Below the pieces are notes generated by a model that searched no databases, was not told the DNA's origin, and saw nothing but the letters and a program-made list of their open reading frames with translations. Shown here one piece after another: positions 7,614 through 15,504 of a stretch of 26,297 nt of DNA. A program made the position numbers and the translations under genes. The stretch covers positions 1-26,297 of the forward strand of contig CAMOQI010000001.1 of assembly GCA_946622835.1 (NCBI GenBank), in the 5' to 3' direction. Every line of letters begins with the position of its first letter. Positions within the stretch are counted from its first letter, which is position 1. The DNA comes from an uncultured Candidatus Melainabacteria bacterium (lineage in GTDB: Bacteria; Cyanobacteriota; Vampirovibrionia; Gastranaerophilales; Gastranaerophilaceae).

Positions 7614-7622
7614 ATATTATCA
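7614..7622 (-). promoter_or_regulatory. Extended -10 box placing the rsmD transcript start at the ATG
   Basis: On the minus strand TGA precedes TAATAT (7619-7614), followed by six bases and then the ATG. The usual distance from the -10 box to +1 puts transcription initiation on the A of the start codon at 7607. Confidence 0.4.
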
Positions 7623-7653
7623 CAAAACAAATAAAAGATATACCATAAATAGC

Positions 7654-7717
7654 TTGAAATCAGTATTTCTAAGCTTTTGTTAACAAATGTAACAAAAATA
7701 TAACATGTTGAAATCAG
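7654..7717 (+). promoter_or_regulatory. Paired direct repeats around a promoter-like site before the 110-residue gene
   Basis: TTGAAATCAG occurs at 7654-7663 and again at 7708-7717, starting 54 bases apart, close to five helical turns. Between them is a promoter-like pair TTGTTA (7677-7682) and TATAAC (7699-7704) with a 16-base spacer, predicting a start near 7711 inside the second repeat. The arrangement resembles a double operator, but no regulator is identified. Confidence 0.35.
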
Positions 7718-7780
7718 ATAATTAAAAAAAACTTTATATATACAGATGAGAGCAATTTAATTTTAATAAGGAGACGAGAT

Positions 7781-8113
7781 ATGGCATTTTTAGCATTGGC
7801 AAGTCAAAAAAGTTTATTGACATTGCAGAAGAACTTTTTACAGTTCCAACAAATCAGTATTATGAATCAAACTCACTATTGGGCAACTATGGCAAATAAC
7901 ATTCAAAGAGAATTATCTGCCCAAGAAAACAAAGATTATACCAATGACCCGAGTTTTATTTACTACAGCGAAATGGAACAACAACTTGAAACCGAAAAAG
8001 ATTCAATCGAAACACAAATAACTGCGATTGAAAACGAAATTTCCGGTTTGAAGACACTTGTAAACAACAATATCAAATCAAGCTGTACGCTTAACTTAGC
8101 ATCAGGCGGCTAG
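7781..8113 (+). CDS. Small helical protein of unknown function
   Basis: A 110-residue protein I do not recognise. The N-terminus MAFLALASQKSLLTLQKNFL is amphipathic and helical. A central part with Tyr, Trp and Met (HYWATMANN) leads into a probable coiled coil at about 65-95 with regular Ile/Leu/Glu spacing, and it ends in a short Ser/Gly tail (LNLASGG). There is no signal peptide or membrane segment. It has a strong AAGGAG Shine-Dalgarno at 7768-7773 and a noncoding upstream region of 173 bases with repeated sequence, which suggests a regulated and possibly well-expressed single gene. Small size and two-helix character recall ESAT-6/WXG100-type secreted proteins, but the WxG motif is absent, so that comparison is weak. 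It converges with folD, leaving two bases. Confidence 0.75.
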   Translation: MAFLALASQKSLLTLQKNFLQFQQISIMNQTHYWATMANNIQRELSAQENKDYTNDPSFIYYSEMEQQLETEKDSIETQITAIENEISGLKTLVNNNIKSSCTLNLASGG

Positions 8114-8115
8114 AT

Positions 8116-8955
8116 TTAAGCAGAAAACTTTTCAAACAGTTCCACAGTGTTAAGCATCAATGACGCAATAGTCATCGGGCCGACACCACCGGGAACAGGT
8201 GATATGTATGATGCTTTTTGAAAAGCACTTTCAAAGTCTACGTCTCCTCGGGTTTTCCCGTTAATATCTTTGAAAATGCCGACATCTACAATCACACAAT
8301 CAGATTTTAACATTTCCCCTTCTATAATATTTTTCCCTACTGCTGAAACAACAATATCAGCAGTTTTTGTTATTTGAGCAAGATTTTTTGTATGACTGTG
8401 ACAGACGGTTACTGTCGCATTTCTGTTTAATAACATTTGCGAAAGCGGTCTGCCAACAACATTTGAACGACCGATAACAACAATATGTTTCCCCTCAAGC
8501 TCAATGCCGTATTCATCCAATAATAATAATACTCCCTTTGGGGTGCAGGGATAAACAATGGGTTTTTCTCCGGAAAACAGCTTTCCAAAATTATACGGCG
8601 TAAAACCGTCAACATCTTTTTGCGGGGATATCGCATTTATCACATTTTCTTTTGAAATATGCTCCGGCAAAGGAAGCTGAACTAATATGGCCGTAACTTC
8701 TTTATCATTATTTAACTCTTCTATTTTAGCCAAAAGCTCCGATTCTGAAATATTTTCAGGATAATTTAAAACAACAGAATTTATACCCAGTTTTTCTGCG
8801 GTTTTTTTCTTATTATTAACATAAATTCTACTTGCAGGATTATCACCGACCAAAATAACGACCAATGTCGGTTTTTTATCAAATCTGTCAAGTTTTACCT
8901 TTAATTCGGTAAGAATTTTATCTCTTAAGTTTTTCCCGTCTAATATAACTGCCAT
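8116..8955 (-). CDS. folD: Bifunctional methylenetetrahydrofolate dehydrogenase / cyclohydrolase
   Basis: FolD interconverts 5,10-methylene-, methenyl- and 10-formyl-tetrahydrofolate using NADP. From the chosen start the protein is 279 residues, the normal length, beginning MAVILDGKNL. Motifs present are SRIYVNNKKK (the Tyr and Lys of the YxxxK catalytic pair), VQLPLP, DVDGF, PCTPKG, VIGRSNVVGRP for NADP binding, and PVPGGVGPMT near the end. The frame stays open upstream to an ATG at 9021, but those 22 extra residues are not part of the family. At 8955 there is no Shine-Dalgarno; instead TGTTATAAT ends exactly seven bases before the ATG, which supports both this start and leaderless transcription. 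It is divergent from grpE. Confidence 0.95.
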   Translation of the reverse strand: MAVILDGKNLRDKILTELKVKLDRFDKKPTLVVILVGDNPASRIYVNNKKKTAEKLGINSVVLNYPENISESELLAKIEELNNDKEVTAILVQLPLPEHISKENVINAISPQKDVDGFTPYNFGKLFSGEKPIVYPCTPKGVLLLLDEYGIELEGKHIVVIGRSNVVGRPLSQMLLNRNATVTVCHSHTKNLAQITKTADIVVSAVGKNIIEGEMLKSDCVIVDVGIFKDINGKTRGDVDFESAFQKASYISPVPGGVGPMTIASLMLNTVELFEKFSA

Positions 8956-8961
8956 AGTCAA

Positions 8962-8970
8962 ATTATAACA
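8962..8970 (-). promoter_or_regulatory. Extended -10 box placing the folD transcript start at the ATG
   Basis: A perfect extended -10, TGTTATAAT, occupies 8970-8962 on the minus strand. Six bases separate it from the ATG at 8955, so +1 is predicted on the A of ATG. The -35 region shows no good match, as is common with extended -10 promoters. Confidence 0.5.
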
Positions 8971-9059
8971 CAACAAAATAAATACTACATCACCTGCCTT
9001 CATTTGAATAACAAAAGCCAAAACAAAGGTTGCAATTATTAAAAAATAATAAATTTACC

Positions 9060-9087
9060 TTGTTTATTTAATTTGATACTTTATAAT
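9060..9087 (+). promoter_or_regulatory. Predicted promoter of the grpE-dnaJ operon
   Basis: TTGTTT (9060-9065) and a perfect TATAAT (9082-9087) are separated by 16 bases. The predicted start is near 9094, leaving a short leader with the grpE Shine-Dalgarno. No CIRCE inverted repeat (HrcA operator) is seen around it. Confidence 0.55.
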
Positions 9088-9118
9088 ATTTGTATATGAT
9101 GTTATGAAGGGAAAAATT

Positions 9119-9679
9119 ATGAGCGAAAAAAATTCAAACCCGTTCAAAAACGAAGAAATTATAACAGACGAAGAAACGCAAAACCAAGAAGATTCTGAAA
9201 ATTTATCTGAAGAACCCTCTCAACAAGACTCTAAAGATAAACTGCAAGAAGAATATGACAAGCTTAATCAGCAATATATAAGACTTGCCGCTGATTTTGA
9301 AAATTACAGAAAACGTCAAGCCCAAGAGCGCGAAGCCCTTATAAAATACGGTACGGAAAGCGCTTTAACAAATTTACTTGAAATTCTTGATAATTTTGAA
9401 CGCGGTAAAAAAGCTTTAGAAAACACAGATGATGTTGAAAAAGTTAAAGAAAGTTTTAACCTGATTCACAAGCAAGTATTTGACACTTTGACAAAGCTTG
9501 GCTTAGAAGAAATTAAAGCTGTTGGAGAAGAGTTTGACCCTAATTTTCATGAGGCGGTAATGCAAACCCCAAGTGAAGAACACCCCGAAAATATTGTAAT
9601 CGCGGAACTACAAAAGGGTTATAAAGTAGGAGATAAAGTTATTCGCCCAACTATGGTGAATGTAGCAACAAAAGGGTAA
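9119..9679 (+). CDS. grpE: Nucleotide exchange factor GrpE
   Basis: GrpE releases ADP from the Hsp70 chaperone DnaK. From the ATG at 9119 it is 186 residues. The first 45 or so residues are acidic and probably disordered, followed by a long coiled-coil dimerisation helix, the conserved DFENYRKRQAQER and LLEILDNFERG, and the C-terminal beta domain with GEEFDPNFHEAV and GYKVGDKVIRPTMV. An in-frame ATG at 9104 is possible, but the GAAGGG Shine-Dalgarno at about 9107-9112 lies inside that extension and is correctly placed for 9119. It is first in an apparent operon with dnaJ, without the usual dnaK between them. Confidence 0.94.
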   Translation: MSEKNSNPFKNEEIITDEETQNQEDSENLSEEPSQQDSKDKLQEEYDKLNQQYIRLAADFENYRKRQAQEREALIKYGTESALTNLLEILDNFERGKKALENTDDVEKVKESFNLIHKQVFDTLTKLGLEEIKAVGEEFDPNFHEAVMQTPSEEHPENIVIAELQKGYKVGDKVIRPTMVNVATKG

Positions 9680-9729
9680 TTTTAAATTATATCAATTTAC
9701 CCGACCCAAAAAGGAAGTAGAAAAAATTA

Positions 9730-10854
9730 ATGTCAGATTATTATGAAATATTAGGGGTATCAAAAAATGCCACCAAAGACGAAATAAAATCGGCTTTTCG
9801 CAAAAAAGCCCGAGAATTACATCCTGATGTAAACAAAGCCCCTGATGCTGAAGAAAGATTCAAAGAACTCGGCAAAGCTTATGACACTCTATCAGATGAT
9901 AACAAGCGCGCGACATATGATCAATATGGAGAAGACGGATTAAAAAATGCAGGATTTGATACAGGCGGCCCGTTCGCAGGCGGTTTCGGAGATTTAAATG
10001 ACATATTTGAAAGCTTCTTTGGCGGCTTAGGCGGTTTTGGTTTTGGTGCAAGACCTGATCCAAACGCCCCTCAACGAGGCGATGACTTAAGATATGATAT
10101 CAAATTAAGCTTTGAAGAAGCAGTTTTTGGAGTAAATAAAACTATTGAATTTAATCATCTTGAATTATGCCACGAATGCAACGGAACAGGAGCCGCTAAA
10201 GGGTCTGCAAGAAAAACTTGTACTAAATGCGGCGGTTCAGGGCAAATAAAAACAGTTACTCGCACCCCGCTGGGAAATTTTGCACAAATAACAACATGTC
10301 CGTTATGCCATGGAGCAGGCACCGTAATAGAAAAACCATGCCCGAAATGTCAAGGACAAGGAGTGGTTAATGCCGACAAAAAAGTCGAAATAAAAATTCC
10401 CGCAGGGGTTGATAATATGTCAAAAATCCGAGTATCAGGCGAGGGGGATTGCGGAATAAATTCAGGTCCAAGCGGAGATTTATTTGTTGTTGTTTTCGTT
10501 GAACCGTCAAAATATTACAAACGCGACGGAATAAATGTTTTCACAGAACTTGAAATTTCTCCCGCTCAAGCGGTTTTGGGAGATGTCATAACAATAAAAA
10601 CTCTTGATGGAGAACAACAGGTTACAATTCCTGCAGGAATTCAATACGGCGAATTTGTAAAAATCAAAGGGGCAGGAGTTCCGATAATTTCAAGACCTTC
10701 TCAAAGAGGAGATCACATTGTAATTGTTAAAATTGCAATACCGACAAAATTGACAGATGAAGAGAAACAGTTGTATGATAAATTATACAGACTAAACGGA
10801 GGACAAAAACCTCAAGATTCGATTATGTCTAAAGTTAAAGGAGTATTTAAATAA
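9730..10854 (+). CDS. dnaJ: Chaperone protein DnaJ (Hsp40, type I)
   Basis: A 374-residue class I DnaJ that delivers unfolded substrates to DnaK and stimulates its ATPase. The J domain (1-70) has HPD at 31-33. A Gly/Phe-rich linker spans about 74-107. Four CxxCxGxG zinc repeats start at Cys147, Cys164, Cys190 and Cys204, followed by the C-terminal substrate-binding domains. All hallmark residues are intact and the length is standard. AGGAAG precedes the ATG. The stop codon TAA shares its last base with the ATG of the next gene, so the beta-propeller gene is likely translated by coupling. Confidence 0.97.
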   Translation: MSDYYEILGVSKNATKDEIKSAFRKKARELHPDVNKAPDAEERFKELGKAYDTLSDDNKRATYDQYGEDGLKNAGFDTGGPFAGGFGDLNDIFESFFGGLGGFGFGARPDPNAPQRGDDLRYDIKLSFEEAVFGVNKTIEFNHLELCHECNGTGAAKGSARKTCTKCGGSGQIKTVTRTPLGNFAQITTCPLCHGAGTVIEKPCPKCQGQGVVNADKKVEIKIPAGVDNMSKIRVSGEGDCGINSGPSGDLFVVVFVEPSKYYKRDGINVFTELEISPAQAVLGDVITIKTLDGEQQVTIPAGIQYGEFVKIKGAGVPIISRPSQRGDHIVIVKIAIPTKLTDEEKQLYDKLYRLNGGQKPQDSIMSKVKGVFK

Positions 10855-12269
10855 TGCGAAAATTTCTGGCAATAATTTGTTTGAGCTTTTTACTTGGAAC
10901 CGGTGCGTTGGCAAAACAAATTCCTCAACCGGTGCAAGATTTTATAAATAAAGACTTCCCTCAGACAAATTTCAGATTTGACGGAGCAATTATCTTGCCT
11001 GATAATACAATGTATTTACCTGTATTCCCAGCAAAAACAAGCGATAATACAGAACTTACAATAAAAACAAGTTATCCCGTTAACAGCACTATGAAACAAA
11101 AACCGGATATGATTATACTTGATAATAATTTTGTCCTTTTAAAAGTTTTAAACATAAACGGTAAAAAAACCGTCATAAATCTTGCCGAAACACCTGAAGA
11201 ATTACAAACAGGCCTGTTACCTCAAGATATACTGCTGCCTAAAGGTCTTGTAATACCAACAAGCTTGGAAGGAATCATAGGAAATATCGACGTAACAGTA
11301 ACTCAAGATACCGGACTAAGAATAAATAACACACGTGCTAAAGGTAAAAATTCCACAACCCCTGTTGAACCCTTAAATGGAAAAACTTTTTTTATCTCAT
11401 CAGGAGCAAATAAAAATATTCAAGTGGTAAATTCTAATACCCAAAAACCTGAATATGCACTTGAACAAGCTTATATCATAAACGATATGAAAGCTTACAA
11501 TAATGAATTTTTACTTGTAACATACTACGATTTTAAAAGTATGAATATAATCTCCCTGATGGATGAAAAAGTAATCAAACAAGTTAATTTAGATTCTGTA
11601 CCGGAACAAATTTTGATAGACAGCAAAAATAAACTTGCTTACATAACTTCAGGTTCAAATTCAAGTGTATATATATTTAGTCTTGAAACAATGACTCTTA
11701 AAAAACAACTTAAAATAAACGGTAAATGTGAAAAATTTACTCTTGCTCAAGACGGCTCAAAACTTTTCTACGTTGACAGAAATACTAATAACATATGGGT
11801 TGTAGACTTTGAAGAAAATTACAAATTGAAAAATATCGGAAATTTCCCAAATATTTCAAAAATTGCATACTCAAACGGCAAAATATATATTACAAGTCGT
11901 ACAAAAAACAGGATGGCTATTGTTAATTACGAAACTTTAGAATTCATAAACGAATTGGAAGTTTGCGAAAAACCGGTTGAACTATACGCAACAGGAGATG
12001 ATTTATTTATTCTTGGCGCACAAGAAAATATTTTAGAAGTGCTCAATACCAAAGATGACGTAATCACAGATAAATTATTTTTGAACACCAACTCTTTTGC
12101 AACAAATATCACTCCAATTGAAAACAGCGATTTAATAATGATTACCAATGCTCTTCCGGGCTTATATTCAGTTGTCGATACAGAAATTAAAGAAGTGATT
12201 AAAACAAGTCCTTTGGATATTCCGGTGAGAGTAATAGTTATAACAGATACCGTAAAAACTATTAAATAA
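10854..12269 (+). CDS. Exported beta-propeller protein, YVTN-like, function unknown
   Basis: A 471-residue protein with a clear signal peptide: MRKF, a hydrophobic core, and ALA at 18-20 before Lys21 as the probable cleavage site. There is no lipobox. After an N-terminal domain of about 170 residues without a recognised family, the rest consists of blade-like repeats such as IDSKNKLAYITSGSNSSVYIF and IAYSNGKIYITSR, typical of YVTN/WD-like beta-propellers that form binding platforms. It should act in the periplasm or at the cell surface. Its start overlaps the dnaJ stop by one base, an unexpected partner for a cytosolic chaperone; this may be simple operon readthrough. The ligand is unknown. 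Confidence 0.82.
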   Translation: MRKFLAIICLSFLLGTGALAKQIPQPVQDFINKDFPQTNFRFDGAIILPDNTMYLPVFPAKTSDNTELTIKTSYPVNSTMKQKPDMIILDNNFVLLKVLNINGKKTVINLAETPEELQTGLLPQDILLPKGLVIPTSLEGIIGNIDVTVTQDTGLRINNTRAKGKNSTTPVEPLNGKTFFISSGANKNIQVVNSNTQKPEYALEQAYIINDMKAYNNEFLLVTYYDFKSMNIISLMDEKVIKQVNLDSVPEQILIDSKNKLAYITSGSNSSVYIFSLETMTLKKQLKINGKCEKFTLAQDGSKLFYVDRNTNNIWVVDFEENYKLKNIGNFPNISKIAYSNGKIYITSRTKNRMAIVNYETLEFINELEVCEKPVELYATGDDLFILGAQENILEVLNTKDDVITDKLFLNTNSFATNITPIENSDLIMITNALPGLYSVVDTEIKEVIKTSPLDIPVRVIVITDTVKTIK

Positions 12270-12310
12270 AGCTCAACAGGTATCTTATTACAGTTCATTA
12301 AATCATATTA

Positions 12311-13432
12311 TTATCTGATTTGAACAGGCATAATCAAACAAATAAAATCTTCATCACTGTTTGGTTTGATTACGGTTGCAGAAAGGCTTGCATTTAAGCC
12401 TATAATAATTTCTTCACTTTCAATAATTTTTAATGTATCAAGTACAAATTTATAGTTAAATGCAATCAAAAGTTCCTCTGCTGTATACTGAATATCCAAT
12501 TTATCCTCAGATTTGCCGGCATCTTGAGTATCAGCAGATAGTGTCAATTCATTATCCGCAAAGTGCATTTTAACAATACTTGTTTTTTCGTTTGCCATGA
12601 CAGAAACCCTATCTAATGCAACAATTAGTTGAGAAACATTAACAATTGCCTGTTTTGGACTTTGCGCCGGTATTAATTGATTATATTTCGGGAATTGACC
12701 TTCTAAAAGTCTTGATATAGTCAATGTTTTTTCTGTTTTTAATACAATTGTCGATTTATCCTTGCAGATTTTAATTGTTTCGTCATCCATAAATGAACCC
12801 ATTTTCATAAATTCATTTAAAGTTCTTGAAGGGATAATCAATTGAGTTTGCTCGGTTATGTCAGAATTGATTTTTTCTCTAACTCTTGCAAGTCTGTTTC
12901 CGTCAGTTGACGCAATTTCTAAAATTCCGTTTGAAAAATCGCAAACAATCCCTGATAAAAGATTGCTGACTTCGTAACTTGCCGCAGCAAATCCGGCTTG
13001 TCTTATGGCTTTTAAAAACGGTTTTAATTCAACATCAAAACATTTTGCATCATCAATATTATAATTTGTAACCTCCGGAGGAAATTCGGATGCACAAATC
13101 CCTATTATATCAAATTTTGATTTTTGGCATGAAATATTTACTGTCGTTCCATTTTCTTCGGTTTCTATTGTCACTAACTCATTGCCCAGTTTTGATACTA
13201 TTTCATTTAATTTTTTTGCAGGCAATGTAATCTTGCCTTCTTTTTCAACTTGAGCATCTACCGTTGTTATAATTGTCAAAACTAAATCTGTTGCGGTTAA
13301 TCGGATTGCGTTATTACCGACTGTTTCAATTAAAATGTTGTACAAAACAGGTTGAACCGCTTTTTGAGATGTTGCACGTTCAACAATTTTGATTCCGTCA
13401 AATAAATCTTCTTTTCTGACAATAAATTTCAT
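12311..13432 (-). CDS. dnaN: DNA polymerase III beta subunit (sliding clamp)
   Basis: A 373-residue beta clamp, standard length, starting MKFIVRKEDLFDGIKIVE. The three topologically similar domains are visible: about 1-120, 125-245 (with FAAASYEVSNLLSGI and ASTDGNRLARV) and 250-373 (with VNVSQLIVALDRVSVMANEK and the C-terminal LIMPVQIR, matching the usual MPMRL-type tail). It encircles DNA and tethers polymerase III. A strong Shine-Dalgarno AAGGAG precedes the ATG. dnaA is not adjacent and I see no cluster of DnaA boxes, so this is not evidently an origin region. A palindrome lies upstream over the expected -35 position. Confidence 0.96.
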   Translation of the reverse strand: MKFIVRKEDLFDGIKIVERATSQKAVQPVLYNILIETVGNNAIRLTATDLVLTIITTVDAQVEKEGKITLPAKKLNEIVSKLGNELVTIETEENGTTVNISCQKSKFDIIGICASEFPPEVTNYNIDDAKCFDVELKPFLKAIRQAGFAAASYEVSNLLSGIVCDFSNGILEIASTDGNRLARVREKINSDITEQTQLIIPSRTLNEFMKMGSFMDDETIKICKDKSTIVLKTEKTLTISRLLEGQFPKYNQLIPAQSPKQAIVNVSQLIVALDRVSVMANEKTSIVKMHFADNELTLSADTQDAGKSEDKLDIQYTAEELLIAFNYKFVLDTLKIIESEEIIIGLNASLSATVIKPNSDEDFICLIMPVQIR

Positions 13433-13464
13433 ATATCCCTGCTCCTTATATATCTCTTTGCTAA

Positions 13465-13508
13465 ATTATAGAATAAATATAGCGAAAATGATATCAGACA
13501 ACTGATAT
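13465..13508 (-). promoter_or_regulatory. dnaN promoter region with a palindromic possible operator
   Basis: TATAAT on the minus strand (13470-13465) predicts a start near 13458 and a 25-base leader containing AAGGAG. The -35 position is a poor match and is overlapped by a perfect inverted repeat, ATATCAG-ACAA-CTGATAT (13491-13508), a plausible regulator site. Confidence 0.4.
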
Positions 13509-13565
13509 TTATTAAGAAATGTATAATGGCGAGATTCTTTGAAATATTTTATTTATTCACTGTTT

Positions 13566-14249
13566 TTAAACTTTTTTTCCCAAGGATTTTGATATTTTAG
13601 AATGAATCACATTTGCTTGATTTAAATATGAGGTTAGTTTCTCGTAATTTTTTGCTTTTTCACCATAAGGAACATTCATTTCCACAAGCTCATCAACGCT
13701 TTTACTTATCTCTGATAATTGTTCCAAAGAATCTGATAATGTGACAACCGAATTAATTTTTTTGGAGAGTTTTGCCAATATCTTATGTGACACAAAGTGC
13801 TGAATTTTATATATTAACGGCATTGTTTGTTTAAATTTTTCATGAGAAAAGTTATCACTTAAAGTTTTTTCGCCATACATTTGCTGCTTTCTTAACATTG
13901 TAAGCTCTTGAGAAATCCTTTGGCGTTTTGCTTTTAAACCTAAAGCCTCATTTTGAGTCCCATATGTATCCGCAGTTTTTATTTTTGAATCCAGTTCTTT
14001 TATTGCAGATTCTTTTTCTTTTATTCTATACTCAAGGCTCAAATTTTCTTCTTCGACTCTTTCAGTATTTGTGTTATTTAATATTGCCGAATCATAACCA
14101 TTTATACGTTTTGTTGATGTCTGTACAACATCACGTGAATTCGCAGGTTCAACCGTTAAATCCGTATTGAAAGGATTTACATTAGAAAAATTATATTCTC
14201 TGCTGAATATATTACTGCCTATTTGATTTTTATTTCCGCTGCTATTCAT
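13566..14249 (-). CDS. Coiled-coil protein of unknown function
   Basis: A 227-residue hydrophilic protein with no family I recognise. The first 55 residues are Asn/Ser-rich and probably disordered. A coiled coil spans about 60-125, rich in Glu and Lys with heptad-spaced Leu/Ile (EENLSLEYRIKEKESAIKEL). A helical C-terminal half follows (LIYKIQHFVSHKILAKLSKK and later helices). There is no signal peptide or membrane segment. The ATG has no Shine-Dalgarno, but TAAAAT (14261-14256) lies exactly six bases upstream, fitting leaderless transcription. It sits between an LptF/G-type gene and dnaN, both on the same strand, so it could also be cotranscribed with them. It may be lineage specific. Confidence 0.72.
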   Translation of the reverse strand: MNSSGNKNQIGSNIFSREYNFSNVNPFNTDLTVEPANSRDVVQTSTKRINGYDSAILNNTNTERVEEENLSLEYRIKEKESAIKELDSKIKTADTYGTQNEALGLKAKRQRISQELTMLRKQQMYGEKTLSDNFSHEKFKQTMPLIYKIQHFVSHKILAKLSKKINSVVTLSDSLEQLSEISKSVDELVEMNVPYGEKAKNYEKLTSYLNQANVIHSKISKSLGKKV

Positions 14250-14255
14250 ATGTAC

Positions 14256-14261
14256 ATTTTA
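14256..14261 (-). promoter_or_regulatory. -10-like box placing the transcript start of the coiled-coil gene at its ATG
   Basis: TAAAAT on the minus strand is followed by six bases and the ATG at 14249, so +1 would coincide with the start codon. It lacks an adjacent extended -10 TG and a good -35, so this is the weakest of the four such sites. Confidence 0.3.
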
Positions 14262-14302
14262 AAACATAAAAAAAATTTTTTTGACCATTAAAAGTATGAT
14301 TT

Positions 14303-15439
14303 CTATGAAATTGTGTAAACTTTTTTATAATAAAGTAAAATTCCCCAAATAGTAAGTACAATATTAGGCAGCCACGCTGCAATCAACGGAGTTAAAGATC
14401 CTGCTTCCCCAAACGAAATAGCAAGCGCTCTTACAACATAATAAGCAAAGATTATCAAAATGCTGAATAAAAATCCCCTGTTATACCGCACCCTTGGAGG
14501 AGTAATCGCCAGCGGTACTCCGATTAGCACAAATACAATCGTCGTAACAGGAAGAGCTATTTTATCATGCAGTGCTATCGTATAAATCTGCCTATCTTTT
14601 TCTTGTAAGCCTGATTTTTTCAAATACTTCAACAATTTTGAAAAATTCATCTCTTTTGCAAGGTTTTTATTCATTTCTTTGGTTAAATCTATACCAAATT
14701 GTACAGTTGAAGTATCAAATAATGTCGTATTCAAAACTTGCCCGCGTTTTCCTATTGTATATGTTGCGCCTTTTTCAAAGATCCAGCCTTCAGGAGATGT
14801 TCTCCCCTCTTTTGCTTGTAAAACTTGTAAAGTTCCATCCTTTGCATTATCTAATACCGTTATATTATACAAAGTTTTATCCTTACACGTACCGACATAA
14901 AATAATCGTTTTAACGCACCGCTATCGTTAAGTTCTTTAAATACAAAATTCTCTTTACCGTTTGGAATATTTTTCTGACCCAATGCCCATAGCGCTAAAT
15001 CTTTTGCTTGCCTTGTCATTACAGGAACTATGCTCTCATTTATTATAAAACTCGATAATGACATTACAACCGCAAATATAAATATTGATTTGGCAATCCT
15101 GTTTATACCTATCCCACAAGCCCTCATAACAGTAATCTCAGAGGACAAACTCAGACGATTTAAAGTCATAACTGTTGATAATAGGACCCCCATAGGTATT
15201 GTCATTACAATAATTGATGGTAAATTTAACAATATAATTATGAATGCAACCTTGAAAGGAATCCCGAATCTTGCAATTTGCTTAATTAAGGTAATAAACG
15301 TATCTGATGCAAAAATAATCGTGGTAAATACAAAAACACCCATTATAAAAAGCTCAATCACCTGTTTTATAATGTATTTATCCAATATTTTTAAATTATT
15401 GTATTTATCTTTAATTTTCGCAATTATTTCTTTAAACAT
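14303..15439 (-). CDS. LptF/LptG family lipopolysaccharide export permease (first copy)
   Basis: A 378-residue YjgP/YjgQ-family permease. LptF and LptG form the transmembrane part of the LptB2FG transporter that extracts lipopolysaccharide from the inner membrane. The expected layout is seen: transmembrane helices at about 25-50, 60-85 and 105-130, a periplasmic beta-jellyroll region at about 135-280, then three helices in the last 100 residues. The conserved cytoplasmic segment SSEITVMRACGIGINRI, which couples to LptB, is intact. It lies on the same strand as, but about 3 kb from, the lptB operon that holds a second copy; the two may form the heterodimer. Which is LptF and which LptG cannot be decided here. 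The Shine-Dalgarno is weak. Confidence 0.9.
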   Translation of the reverse strand: MFKEIIAKIKDKYNNLKILDKYIIKQVIELFIMGVFVFTTIIFASDTFITLIKQIARFGIPFKVAFIIILLNLPSIIVMTIPMGVLLSTVMTLNRLSLSSEITVMRACGIGINRIAKSIFIFAVVMSLSSFIINESIVPVMTRQAKDLALWALGQKNIPNGKENFVFKELNDSGALKRLFYVGTCKDKTLYNITVLDNAKDGTLQVLQAKEGRTSPEGWIFEKGATYTIGKRGQVLNTTLFDTSTVQFGIDLTKEMNKNLAKEMNFSKLLKYLKKSGLQEKDRQIYTIALHDKIALPVTTIVFVLIGVPLAITPPRVRYNRGFLFSILIIFAYYVVRALAISFGEAGSLTPLIAAWLPNIVLTIWGILLYYKKVYTIS

Positions 15440-15504
15440 AAAACTATCTTAATCTAAACATATGTCTAAATCAAATATTAAAGTTTAAAATAATAATTTA
15501 TCTT

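Noticed and set aside
8956..9021. 22-residue N-terminal extension of FolD
   Set aside because: Not found in the family; the extended -10 box lies inside it and the family start MAVILDGK is at 8955.
9022..9118. CIRCE heat-shock operator before grpE
   Set aside because: No TTAGCACTC/GAGTGCTAA inverted repeat or close relative is present; only an ordinary promoter is seen.
11927..12298. Minus-strand open frame of 123 codons
   Set aside because: Antisense to the propeller gene, no ribosome binding site and no recognisable protein pattern.
13433..13565. Replication origin next to dnaN
   Set aside because: Only one DnaA-box-like 9-mer with a mismatch (TTATTCACT at 13553) and no dnaA gene; not enough for an origin.
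15030..15452. Plus-strand open frame of 140 codons
   Set aside because: Antisense to the first LptF/G permease gene; its hydrophobicity merely mirrors the transmembrane codons.
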